A stretch of 39,422 nt of DNA from Nitrososphaera sp. UBA210 (GTDB lineage: Archaea; Thermoproteota; Nitrososphaeria; Nitrososphaerales; Nitrososphaeraceae): positions 1-39,422 of the forward strand of contig DADA01000098.1 in NCBI GenBank assembly GCA_002494895.1. Direction: 5' to 3'. Below the pieces are notes generated by a model, which had not been told where the DNA came from, ran no database searches, and worked only from the letters and a program-made list of their open reading frames with translations. Shown here one piece after another: positions 32,049 to 38,539 of this stretch; the first letter of the stretch is position 1, and every line of letters begins with the position of its first letter. The translations under genes and the position numbers were made by a program.

Positions 32049-33146
32049 TTAACCCCACCATTTTCTCTTTGTCTTTTCTTGTGCGGCCACAGCATGAGGC
32101 TCCGGCTGCATTCTTGACATGCCACTAAAGTTGGTTTCGACTCCCGTCAGTACTATCATGACTCTTGCTTTACCCTTCAGTGTTGAATCAACCCTGGCTC
32201 CCCAAACAATCCTGATTTCATGAGGCATGCTTCTTGTGACAAGTTCCCCGGCCCTAGTCACTTCTTCAAGCGTTACATCGTCACCTCCGCTCACGTGAAC
32301 CAACACTCCGTTGGCCATGCTCATGTCCTTTATGTCCAGCAACTGGGTTTCAAGGGCCATTCTCGTTGCTATCTCTATTCTGTCCATTCCCTCAGCACTT
32401 CCAACGCCGATCGCGGCAAGTCCCTTGCCTTCCATGATTGCCGTGAGATCGGCAAAGTCAATGTTTATGAGAGATGCGGTAGTTATCGTCTCTGTAATAC
32501 CCTTTACGAACTGACCCACAAGCTCGTTCGCTACTCCCAGCGCTTCTTTTAGTGGCAAGTTGCCAGCCAGCCTTGTCAGTTTGTTGTTGTCGATGGTGAC
32601 AAGCGTATCGCATGATCTCTGCAGGTTATCAAGTGCTTCTCTGGCCATGTCGTATCGATATCTTTCGACTGCGAACGGAAGCGTGACTACACCTATGATA
32701 AGAGCGCCTGTTTCTCTCTTAAGATCATTGGCAAGTACCTGTATCGCCCCGGTGCCTGTTCCCCCGCCAAGCCCCGCGCATATGAAGATGATATTTGCGC
32801 CCTGGACTTCTCTTGAAATTTCGGTAAAGCTTTCCCTGGCCGCATCCATACCCTTCTCGGCATAACCACCACATCCTCTTCCCTGAGTAGTCTTTGGTCC
32901 GATCAGAATCCTTCTATCTGCCCGCGTTATTCCTAGGTGTGAAGCATCCGTGTTCACTGCAATCAGCTTGCCGCCTGACAGTCCCCTTTCTTTTATCCAA
33001 GAAACTATGTTGCTCCCTGCGCCGCCGGCCCCGATGACGCAAACCGTTGGTTTGGCCATCTCCATGACTGCGCGTATGGTTTCTTCCTCCATTATGGACT
33101 CTGCCGTTACCGACTTTCCGGAATAGTTCGTAAAATCGCTTGACAT
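32049..33146 (-). CDS. ftsZ: FtsZ tubulin-like GTPase with complete catalytic loop
   Basis: The 365-residue protein carries VIGAGGAGSNIVSW (38-50), AVNTDASHL (63-71), the GTP signature GGGTGTG (127-133) and the T7 loop LINIDFADLTAIM. There N228, D230 and D233 match the synergy residues needed for GTP hydrolysis in bacterial FtsZ. The tail ends in KRKWWG after a short linker. Thaumarchaea divide mainly with Cdv/ESCRT proteins, so the role of FtsZ here is open. An AGTATATGC box lies 26 nt before the ATG and sits within a larger inverted repeat. Confidence 0.92.
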   Translation of the reverse strand: MSSDFTNYSGKSVTAESIMEEETIRAVMEMAKPTVCVIGAGGAGSNIVSWIKERGLSGGKLIAVNTDASHLGITRADRRILIGPKTTQGRGCGGYAEKGMDAARESFTEISREVQGANIIFICAGLGGGTGTGAIQVLANDLKRETGALIIGVVTLPFAVERYRYDMAREALDNLQRSCDTLVTIDNNKLTRLAGNLPLKEALGVANELVGQFVKGITETITTASLINIDFADLTAIMEGKGLAAIGVGSAEGMDRIEIATRMALETQLLDIKDMSMANGVLVHVSGGDDVTLEEVTRAGELVTRSMPHEIRIVWGARVDSTLKGKARVMIVLTGVETNFSGMSRMQPEPHAVAAQEKTKRKWWG

Positions 33147-33167
33147 TGATGACTAGAGAATTCTTTG

Positions 33168-33217
33168 TGATGCATATACTCTCTATTATGTAGAAAAAAT
33201 TAACGACAGATGCATCA
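33168..33217. promoter_or_regulatory. 8-bp inverted repeat framing the ftsZ promoter
   Basis: TGATGCAT (33168-33175) and ATGCATCA (33210-33217) are perfect inverted copies 34 bp apart, surrounding the AT-rich promoter of ftsZ. A dimeric regulator could bind both sites. The downstream copy lies in the TATA region. Confidence 0.4.
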
Positions 33218-33257
33218 GTACTAACGCGGATGATGTCAGGAACCGAAGAGAGTTATT

Positions 33258-33464
33258 CTAGCGCTGATTGAAGGCCTTGTGGTTGTAATATAGGTCGCTC
33301 AGCAAGTCCTCATGCGATGATTTTGCGTCGCCACTCTTTTCTACGACCCTGTCGGGCGGAAAAGTGATGTTGGATTCGACTTTCTGACACTGGCTGCAAA
33401 AGTAGACCGCTAGGGTCATTTCCCTGTGCGCGGACCTGGAATGACCACAAGAATCACATGGCAT
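33258..33464 (-). CDS. Small zinc-finger protein (two CxxC knuckles plus His)
   Basis: From ATG 33464 the protein begins MPCDSCGHSRSAHRE, then AVYFCSQCQKVESN: C3, C6, H8, H13, C23 and C26 give a zinc-ribbon or related finger. A charged tail follows. A TATA-like CTTATGTATC (about 33491-33501) lies about 30 nt upstream; an ATG 11 codons earlier is possible. It sits directly upstream of ftsZ in the same direction but has its own promoter. The function is unknown. Confidence 0.6.
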   Translation of the reverse strand: MPCDSCGHSRSAHREMTLAVYFCSQCQKVESNITFPPDRVVEKSGDAKSSHEDLLSDLYYNHKAFNQR

Positions 33465-33545
33465 GAGATGTAAGGAAGATTTGGCTCCAAGATACATAAG
33501 GCTTTGACATGGGGGAAAGGCGACATACAGCGTCGCACACTTCGC

Positions 33546-33710
33546 TCATGCAGTAAGAGCGTGTCCGTGATCCTCCATCTCGAACTTTTGAAATGTTCTA
33601 TAGACTTTACAGTATTTTTCGGCGACTTCCTGCACGTCGCAGGGAACACCTGCTACTCTAAACTTGCACATGCAGGCATACTTGCATTTTCCAAAGTTCG
33701 GAGGATCCAA
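33546..33710 (-). CDS. Cys-rich protein fragment, downstream frame of a probable frameshifted gene
   Basis: The frame reads FGKCKYACMCKFRVAGVPC, then VQEVAEKYCKVYRTFQKF and a conserved-looking end (MEDHGHALTA). Codon use is GC3-rich like real genes here. The five cysteines suggest a metal site. A TTG at 33710 could start it (54 aa), but coding-like sequence continues upstream in this frame to about 33750 without an ATG. It may be the 3' part of the frame at 33727-33900. Confidence 0.45.
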   Translation of the reverse strand: MDPPNFGKCKYACMCKFRVAGVPCDVQEVAEKYCKVYRTFQKFEMEDHGHALTA

Positions 33711-33726
33711 CCGCCAAGAGTGGTAA

Positions 33727-33900
33727 TCATGCCAAAGCTCTATTTTCCCATGTGTGTCTCATGCAATACATGAGGAAAGCCTCCTGGAATGTAGAATCGG
33801 TGACGCCTGTTTCCTTATAGTCGTGTCCGAAAGGGGATTCATTGCTCCTGATTTGACATGAAGCATAGATTACATGGGATAACCACGTATTGGCTGACAC
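33727..33900 (-). pseudogene. Upstream frame of the probable frameshifted Cys-rich gene
   Basis: A GTG at 33900 opens a 57-codon frame with natural codon use (GHDYKETGVTDSTFQEAFLMYCMRHTW). A TATA-like AGTATAAAAG (33921-33930, minus strand) lies 26 nt upstream. It stops at 33727 where the second frame is already open. Joining the frames at about 33730 gives one protein of about 115 residues, so a single-base indel or sequencing error is likely. Two short overlapping genes are the alternative. Confidence 0.4.
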
Positions 33901-33920
33901 ATATCAACGCCGAGCCACTT

Positions 33921-33930
33921 CTTTTATACT
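33921..33930. promoter_or_regulatory. TATA box usable in both directions
   Basis: CTTTTATACT serves the Lrp gene at 33951 on the plus strand. Read as AGTATAAAAG on the minus strand, it is 26 nt before the GTG at 33900. The symmetric sequence TTCTAGAA (33933-33940) lies next to it on the Lrp side. Confidence 0.45.
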
Positions 33931-33950
33931 ACTTCTAGAAACTAGCCTAC

Positions 33951-34712
33951 ATGCACAAGGTCAGATCTCTCAGTGCCGGTCAGGCTGCTCAGGAATCCAA
34001 AGCGGAAGCCGGAAACCCTGCTTTGAATGACTCTATCAGGGATAGTTCAAGAAAGACGCTTCTGGAGCAGCTTGCTTCGTATGGGTTCGCGGTGGACCAG
34101 TATTCAGAATGTACCATAGAACAGCTCCAGGACTTGGTACGCGGAGCAAGATGGCTTCACAGGACCTACAAGGACACCGGCGATTCCACGCACATTGACC
34201 TGGATATCCATCCTGCATCGAGTGTTGAAAAACGCGGAGGCAACTTGTGCTTCACAGAAGTCGATAAGAAAGTGCTGAGATCGTTATTGGATTCCAGTGG
34301 CAAAGTGTCGTCACTTGCACTATCCAGAAAGTTAGAAATCCCACTGACAACTGTTCAGCGAAGGAGAAAGAGGCTGGAGAGCGAGTTTCTGGAAGTGTCC
34401 TACTCGCTAAGGCTTGACAAGCTCGGCTGGAGGAAGGCTGACTTGCTCGTCTCCACAGAAAAGGGAATGACGTCTACTGTAGGAAAGGAGATCTTGGCTC
34501 ACAATAATATCACGAGGGTATCGAAGGCAATAGGAGAGCATACCATTGACCTGCACGCAGAGTCGGTGTTTAGGGACAACAAACAGCTCATGGACGTTAT
34601 CGAATGGATAAAATCTCTTGAAGGGGTAAGGGACGTCGTTTGGACGGAACCTGTAGAGATGGTCGGAAAGAACAATTCGATGCAACACGAAATAATAGAC
34701 AAGCATCTCTAA
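33951..34712 (+). CDS. Lrp/AsnC-like transcription regulator with unusual N-terminal domain
   Basis: The 253-residue protein has an unrecognised N-terminal region (1-95) followed by an AsnC-type winged helix (about 98-145: EVDKKVLRSLLDSSGKVSSLALSRKLEIPLTTVQRRRKRL). A degenerate effector domain ends in KSLEGVRDVVWTEPVEMVG. It is larger than standard Lrp (about 150 residues). Part of the N-terminal region (LASYGFAVDQYSECTIEQLQDLVRGARWLH) looks like a helical dimerisation module. A TATA box (33921-33930) precedes the ATG. Confidence 0.8.
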   Translation: MHKVRSLSAGQAAQESKAEAGNPALNDSIRDSSRKTLLEQLASYGFAVDQYSECTIEQLQDLVRGARWLHRTYKDTGDSTHIDLDIHPASSVEKRGGNLCFTEVDKKVLRSLLDSSGKVSSLALSRKLEIPLTTVQRRRKRLESEFLEVSYSLRLDKLGWRKADLLVSTEKGMTSTVGKEILAHNNITRVSKAIGEHTIDLHAESVFRDNKQLMDVIEWIKSLEGVRDVVWTEPVEMVGKNNSMQHEIIDKHL

Positions 34713-34828
34713 TCGGACGATCCGACGCCCAGCTGGCCGTGCTTCGCGATAGGCAGAGACAGGCATGGCCCTCGATCTCCCATAGATACTCTTTTGCCAT
34801 CCCTCAGATTCTCCCGATCCTCAGACAA
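34709..34828 (-). CDS. Possible 39-aa peptide convergent with the Lrp-like gene
   Basis: A TTG at 34828 opens a 39-codon frame with native-looking codon choice (MSEDRENLRDGKRVS..., GPCLSLPIAKHG). A TATA-like CTAATAATC (about 34858-34866, minus strand) precedes it, and the stop overlaps the Lrp stop by 3-4 bases as in other convergent pairs here. There is no motif. It may be spurious. Confidence 0.3.
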   Translation of the reverse strand: MSEDRENLRDGKRVSMGDRGPCLSLPIAKHGQLGVGSSD

Positions 34829-34831
34829 CGG

Positions 34832-34845
34832 TGGTATGCATACCA
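34832..34845. promoter_or_regulatory. Perfect 14-bp palindrome before winged-helix gene
   Basis: TGGTATGCATACCA is fully self-complementary and lies just upstream of the AGATTATTAGCC TATA-like box (34855-34866) of the winged-helix gene at 34900. It is a strong candidate operator, probably for the encoded protein. It would also cover the start region of the possible divergent peptide. Confidence 0.65.
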
Positions 34846-34899
34846 TACACCCACGAGATTATTAGCCTCAGGAGGTTGCTCTAAGATCGCCATCAGGAC

Positions 34900-35319
34900 A
34901 TGCATGTCGAGCACAGCAAGCAGACCGAAAAAAGGGACAAGCTGGATATCATGATACAACTACTTCAAATCGCAAGGGAACCCATAAAAAAGACACGCAT
35001 CATGCAGGTGGCCTACCTTAACTTTTACCAGGTGTCGAAATACCTAGATTACCTCATGGGCGCAGGGTTGCTGGAGACGATCACCAAACCCTACCCTGGT
35101 TTCAGGATAACCGAAAAAGGGAGGATGTTCTTGGCACTGCTCACCGTTACGGAGCAAAAGTCTGACGGAGCGGGCGGCGAAGCTGGAACTATGACAGGAA
35201 CCGACGGAATCTACATACGATTGAGCTTGATTGAACAGGCGCTAAAGGAAGTATTCAAGGAAGATGCTGTAGCACTTTTAATGGAAAAGATTCGTTCCGC
35301 CAAAAGCAGCCAGACCTAG
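34900..35319 (+). CDS. Winged-helix regulator with added paralogous-family C-terminal module
   Basis: Residues 13-85 are a thaumarchaeal winged helix (KLDIMIQLLQIAREPIKKTRIMQVAYLNFYQVSKYLDYLMGAGLL and wing GFRITEKGRMFLALL). A glycine-rich linker leads to IRLSLIEQALKEVFKEDAVALLMEKI (about 108-133), which matches the C-terminal module of copies A, B and C. The fusion ties that module to DNA-binding regulation. The gene follows a perfect palindrome and a TATA-like box. Confidence 0.75.
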   Translation: MHVEHSKQTEKRDKLDIMIQLLQIAREPIKKTRIMQVAYLNFYQVSKYLDYLMGAGLLETITKPYPGFRITEKGRMFLALLTVTEQKSDGAGGEAGTMTGTDGIYIRLSLIEQALKEVFKEDAVALLMEKIRSAKSSQT

Positions 35320-35322
35320 GGT

Positions 35323-35358
35323 CGCATTGTGTGGCAGGTACAAGTTTCGCAATGCGAA
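35323..35358. repeat. Inverted repeat after the winged-helix gene
   Basis: CGCATTG (35323-35329) pairs with CAATGCG (35350-35356), and the right arm is itself part of the 13-nt palindrome TTCGCA-A-TGCGAA (35346-35358). It starts 4 nt after the stop codon and could be a terminator hairpin or a protein-binding site. The rest of 35320-35530 holds no gene. Confidence 0.4.
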
Positions 35359-35470
35359 CATGCATCTGATGTCACGTTTCTTGATGTGTTCGTGTCAGCT
35401 GAACGCTCAATAAACTCGAGGATAGAGTGGCTTTTCTCACGCCTCTTGCATCAATCTTGCGGGTGATCCA

Positions 35471-35486
35471 TGTCATCATCATGACA
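35471..35486. promoter_or_regulatory. Inverted repeat upstream of copy B promoter
   Basis: TGTCAT-CATC-ATGACA is a perfect 6+6 inverted repeat about 15 nt upstream of the TATA-like CTCTTTTATATC (35498-35510) of the copy B gene. The position suits an operator. Confidence 0.5.
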
Positions 35487-35530
35487 GCCACAGACATCTC
35501 TCTTTTATATCGCGAACAGCGAATTCCGTC

Positions 35531-35869
35531 GTGGGCGCCAGCCAAAGGATACTCTACGAGTCGATAGTAGAAACTCTGCTAACTTTCGGGGATTTGACCA
35601 GACGTGCCTTCATCTGGCAGCTAAAGAAAAAGGGCATAGTGATGACGCCCAACAGGGTAGACCTAAGGGCAATCGAATCGATGTTATTCCGATTCTTTGG
35701 CGATGCAGCGCACACAATAGTCGACAGAATAGGTGAAGGATTCGCAAGAAAAGCATTGATCCTTGGACATTTTCGCGTCGAATCTCAGGACGAATATCAG
35801 GCAATTCTAGAGACCAAAGCCATTGAACGATTCTTGCATGGTCAGTCGTTTGGCAAAACGGCTGGTTAG
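35531..35869 (+). CDS. Small lineage-specific paralogous-family protein, copy B
   Basis: The 112-residue protein has ILYESIVETLLTFGDLTRRAF at its start and the module VDLRAIESMLFRFFGDAAHTIVDRI (about 43-67), homologous to copies A and C. A basic tail with HFRVESQDEYQAILE follows. The start is GTG at 35531 with a TTTTATAT box 26 nt upstream. No enzyme motif or metal ligands are visible. It sits among regulators and next to a gene carrying the same module. Confidence 0.6.
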   Translation: MGASQRILYESIVETLLTFGDLTRRAFIWQLKKKGIVMTPNRVDLRAIESMLFRFFGDAAHTIVDRIGEGFARKALILGHFRVESQDEYQAILETKAIERFLHGQSFGKTAG

Positions 35870-35976
35870 ATAGTTCAGGAATCGGCATTCAGCAAGAAGA
35901 TGAAGCCCCTGTTCAGTAGGCTGATTTAGGGTCTCCGGATTATTATGCGTCAGTTGGGCGGTCGCACTACATCAAG

Positions 35977-35993
35977 TTGGCATTTCTTGCCAA
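35977..35993. promoter_or_regulatory. Inverted repeat TTGGCA-N5-TGCCAA
   Basis: A perfect 6+6 inverted repeat with a 5-nt spacer lies about 12 nt before the ATG at 36005, near the expected start of transcription. It is a possible repressor site. Confidence 0.4.
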
Positions 35994-36004
35994 TTAAGTC
36001 CGAG

Positions 36005-36322
36005 ATGGTGGACAGCCCGGTTTTATCACCGCTGGTGCACCTGATGGTAAGAATGCAGGGAATGGGCCTGATAGAGAAGCTCCTAGCCGCAGGAGTCGTC
36101 GAGAAAAGGACTGAAGACCTAAAGTTCTCGGACGATTTCTGCAAACATCTGGTCTATTGTAACCGCAACTATGGCTTCAAGGGAGGCGGAACGCTCGAGA
36201 TCTGGCGCCAGATTATGGTCAAATTCAAGTCTGGGCTGGATGGCCTTTCTGATAAGGAAATCGCCACAACGATAGTGCTTCTTGACTATTTCCTGGATAG
36301 AATTAAACCTGAAAAATCCTGA
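36005..36322 (+). CDS. Hypothetical 105-aa protein
   Basis: The sequence is mostly helical (VHLMVRMQGMGLIEKLLAAGVVEKR, GTLEIWRQIMVKFKSGLDGL, DKEIATTIVLLDYFLDRI) with two cysteines in DDFCKHLVYCNRNYG. An ATG at 35945 would add 20 residues that look non-native, so I prefer 36005. No family is recognised. It follows copy B in the same direction. Confidence 0.5.
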   Translation: MVDSPVLSPLVHLMVRMQGMGLIEKLLAAGVVEKRTEDLKFSDDFCKHLVYCNRNYGFKGGGTLEIWRQIMVKFKSGLDGLSDKEIATTIVLLDYFLDRIKPEKS

Positions 36323-36501
36323 TCGGCGCATCAGCCCCTTCTGTGTGGCACGGTTCTGCAAAGGTTAAAGATCGCATTTCCATGGCAGATTAAAAAACAC
36401 CAGAAGATCCCTTCAATACGGATACTTCGTTTTGGCTGGTCGATGGATTGTGGCATGCTTTTGTTTATAGCTGGAATCCCTAGAACGACATACTGTCCGT
36501 C

Positions 36502-36789
36502 ATGCAGCACCACAACAACGTCTTGGAGAATTCCGGCCTGGACGATCACCAAATTCAATCGGCCCATGCGAGAGATCGACCTCAGTTTACACCCATTGTC
36601 CGGCCGGAATACTCCGAGTTAAGTGTCAAGAGTGTTAGATTGAGAACGCGAATATTTGGGGCTGAACCGGTTACTTCAGTAGCCAACAAACATTATGTGC
36701 GCCGGCCTCACGAATGCAGTGTTTGCTCAAAGACCTTCCGAAGCAAGAATGCGCTACGAGAACACAGCTTTCAAAATCACGCCTACTAG
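36502..36789 (+). CDS. C2H2 zinc-finger protein, 95 aa
   Basis: The C-terminus carries a classical finger: C72, C75, H88 and H93 in HECSVCSKTFRSKNALREHS, spacing C-x2-C-x12-H-x4-H with the usual F and L core residues. Residues 1-65 are polar and probably flexible. A GTTTATAGC box (36468-36476) lies about 28 nt upstream of the ATG. DNA or RNA binding is likely but unproven. Confidence 0.7.
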   Translation: MQHHNNVLENSGLDDHQIQSAHARDRPQFTPIVRPEYSELSVKSVRLRTRIFGAEPVTSVANKHYVRRPHECSVCSKTFRSKNALREHSFQNHAY

Positions 36790-36821
36790 GATAACGCAAG
36801 ACTTCGCTATGTACTAAAAGC

Positions 36822-37115
36822 TCACAATCGACCTTGCGAAACGAGCATGGTGAGCAGCTTTGTATACTGGTTCAAGTATTTTCTTCCCTTGTCCGAAATG
36901 CGCAGTGTGGTATTGCCGCGGTCGACAGCCATTTCCACTAGATCATTTTTTAATAAAAAGTCGATGTACCGCGCAATTCCCCGACTATCTAGTCGACTCC
37001 TGGAGGCAATCGGAGTACTCTTGCATTCCGTACCTTCACCAAGGACGCCTAGGATGTCGGCACAGATATCAAATGGACTTCGCTTTTCACCAAGCGCCGT
37101 CGGATTTGGTTCCAT
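36822..37115 (-). CDS. Winged-helix regulator (HTH_45-like)
   Basis: The 97-residue protein has the familiar order: SPFDICADILGVLGEGTECKSTPIASRSRLDSRGIARYIDFLLKNDLVEM, then wing TTLRISDKGRKYLNQYTKLLTMLV. A GATTAAAACGC box (37138-37148) is 26 nt before the ATG. It is the fourth winged-helix protein of this type in the window. No target is evident. Confidence 0.78.
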   Translation of the reverse strand: MEPNPTALGEKRSPFDICADILGVLGEGTECKSTPIASRSRLDSRGIARYIDFLLKNDLVEMAVDRGNTTLRISDKGRKYLNQYTKLLTMLVSQGRL

Positions 37116-37222
37116 CTAGCGCGCAGGAACTGCATGCGTTTTAATCTCTGCGGAAGCCCTCACCGTAACAGTTTACTAGTTTGATCATCCGGTGGAAGAT
37201 TCAGTATCAGGGGACCGAGTGA

Positions 37223-38368
37223 CTATGAGTTTTGTTTTCTTTTCCTTCTTGCGATAACGATTCCTGCAACTACCGAGGCAATTCCAGCACCAATTCCTAT
37301 AGGCAGGAATGGGAAAGTGACTGATGACTGGTCGTCCTGGCTTGGGTCTAGGATCCAAGTGTCATGGAATTCTCGTCCGACAAAATTCTGCTCATCTATC
37401 AGGGTATCGGTTCCACCGAAAATGACCAATCTTCCCTGTGGATCAACGATAATTCCGTTTAGGGATCTTGCCGGTGGGTTATTGCCAGAATCCAGCTGAT
37501 TCCAGTTGCCATCCGGTCCGTACGACCAAGTGCCGGCGTAGGGTTCCGGGGCCCCCTCTTCGCTTTCCGGCGGAATCACGTCCCCGCCAAAGAAATACGA
37601 GTTTCCGGATGTATCATCGTAAACCATCCTGGTTCGTATCGGAGCCGGAGAGTTAGAAGGGTCTGCCCTGCTCCATGTCTCTGTATTTAGGTCGAGAATC
37701 CAGGTGTCTTTAAAGAATCCCCGATCCGAGAATCCGCCGAACATTACGAATATGTCGTTGGAGGCCTGATACACGAAGCCCATTGCTCCGCGTGCAGCAG
37801 GGGCGTCACCGGTGATTTGAAGTTCTTTCCAAGAGTTTTCACTAGGATCAAAAATCCACGTGTCATTGTGGTAACCTAGCTCTGTAAAGCCTCCGAAAAG
37901 TACGGCCAGGTGTCGTTTTGAATCATATGCCATGCCGTACGAAGCTCTTTCACTTGGGGCGGTCCCGGGCCCAAGATCTGTCCAGGTATTGTTGGCATAG
38001 TTGTAGGCCCAAGTCTGGTTCGAAACGATCGAGTGGCCAACGGCGAATCCGCCGAACAGAATCATTTGTTCATTGTCCGGATCATAAACCATCGTTGTCG
38101 CTGCTCGCGGCGAAGGCGCGACCTGAGGCTTCATGTCTCTCCACTCTCTGGTTTCTATATCCAACACCCAGGTATCTCCTAGATGACTGCCGTTTCCGTA
38201 GCCGCCAAACACGACAACGACGTTGTGCTCGGGCTCGTAGGTCATGGAATGAGACCTCCGGGCAGGCGGATGTGAGTCTGTCTGCATGAGGGACCAGTCC
38301 GATGAGGCCTGAGCAAGCTGCCCTGCCAGAATCGCAGTAGCGAGAAGAAACGCCGCAGGAATCTTCAC
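37223..38368 (-). CDS. Surface-anchored kelch-repeat beta-propeller protein
   Basis: A signal peptide (MKIPAAFLLATAILAGQLAQA) is followed by six kelch repeats, each with an FGG strand and a DTW or equivalent turn (about residues 50-335). They would close one six-bladed propeller. A C-terminal TM helix (FLPIGIGAGIASVVAGIVIA) and basic stop (RRKRKQ) anchor it outside the membrane. Several N-glycosylation sequons occur. A GCTTATAATC box (38388-38398) lies 26 nt before the ATG. Protein or sugar binding at the cell surface is inferred. Confidence 0.88.
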   Translation of the reverse strand: MKIPAAFLLATAILAGQLAQASSDWSLMQTDSHPPARRSHSMTYEPEHNVVVVFGGYGNGSHLGDTWVLDIETREWRDMKPQVAPSPRAATTMVYDPDNEQMILFGGFAVGHSIVSNQTWAYNYANNTWTDLGPGTAPSERASYGMAYDSKRHLAVLFGGFTELGYHNDTWIFDPSENSWKELQITGDAPAARGAMGFVYQASNDIFVMFGGFSDRGFFKDTWILDLNTETWSRADPSNSPAPIRTRMVYDDTSGNSYFFGGDVIPPESEEGAPEPYAGTWSYGPDGNWNQLDSGNNPPARSLNGIIVDPQGRLVIFGGTDTLIDEQNFVGREFHDTWILDPSQDDQSSVTFPFLPIGIGAGIASVVAGIVIARRKRKQNS

Positions 38369-38459
38369 ATCTATCTGCCCACCTACGTTGATTATAAGCC
38401 TGAAGGTGGGAGCGGGTGACCTGCCGATTGTGAGATTCCTCCAGATAGGTCAAAGAAGA

Positions 38460-38478
38460 CTAGTTAGCCCGGAACTAG
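38460..38478. promoter_or_regulatory. Inverted repeat between kelch and subtilase genes
   Basis: CTAGTT-N7-AACTAG is a perfect 6+6 inverted repeat in the divergent promoter region, about 25 nt upstream of the subtilase TATA box (TCTTTTATAATTG, 38500-38512). It may be a shared operator. Confidence 0.45.
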
Positions 38479-38539
38479 ACGCATGGTTGTTCCTTACTTT
38501 CTTTTATAATTGCAAAGACGGCGAACCCCTAAGGATAAC

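Noticed and set aside
33504..33773. Plus-strand 89-codon frame in the gap after ftsZ
   Set aside because: The minus strand here has much more natural codon use and a Cys-rich conserved-looking protein.
36502..36789. C2H2 finger as evidence of recent transfer from a eukaryote
   Set aside because: Similar tiny fingers occur elsewhere in this window with archaeal promoters, so they look native.
37918..38289. Plus-strand 123-codon frame opposite the kelch gene
   Set aside because: It is rich in R, S and C from antisense reading of repeats and has no promoter.
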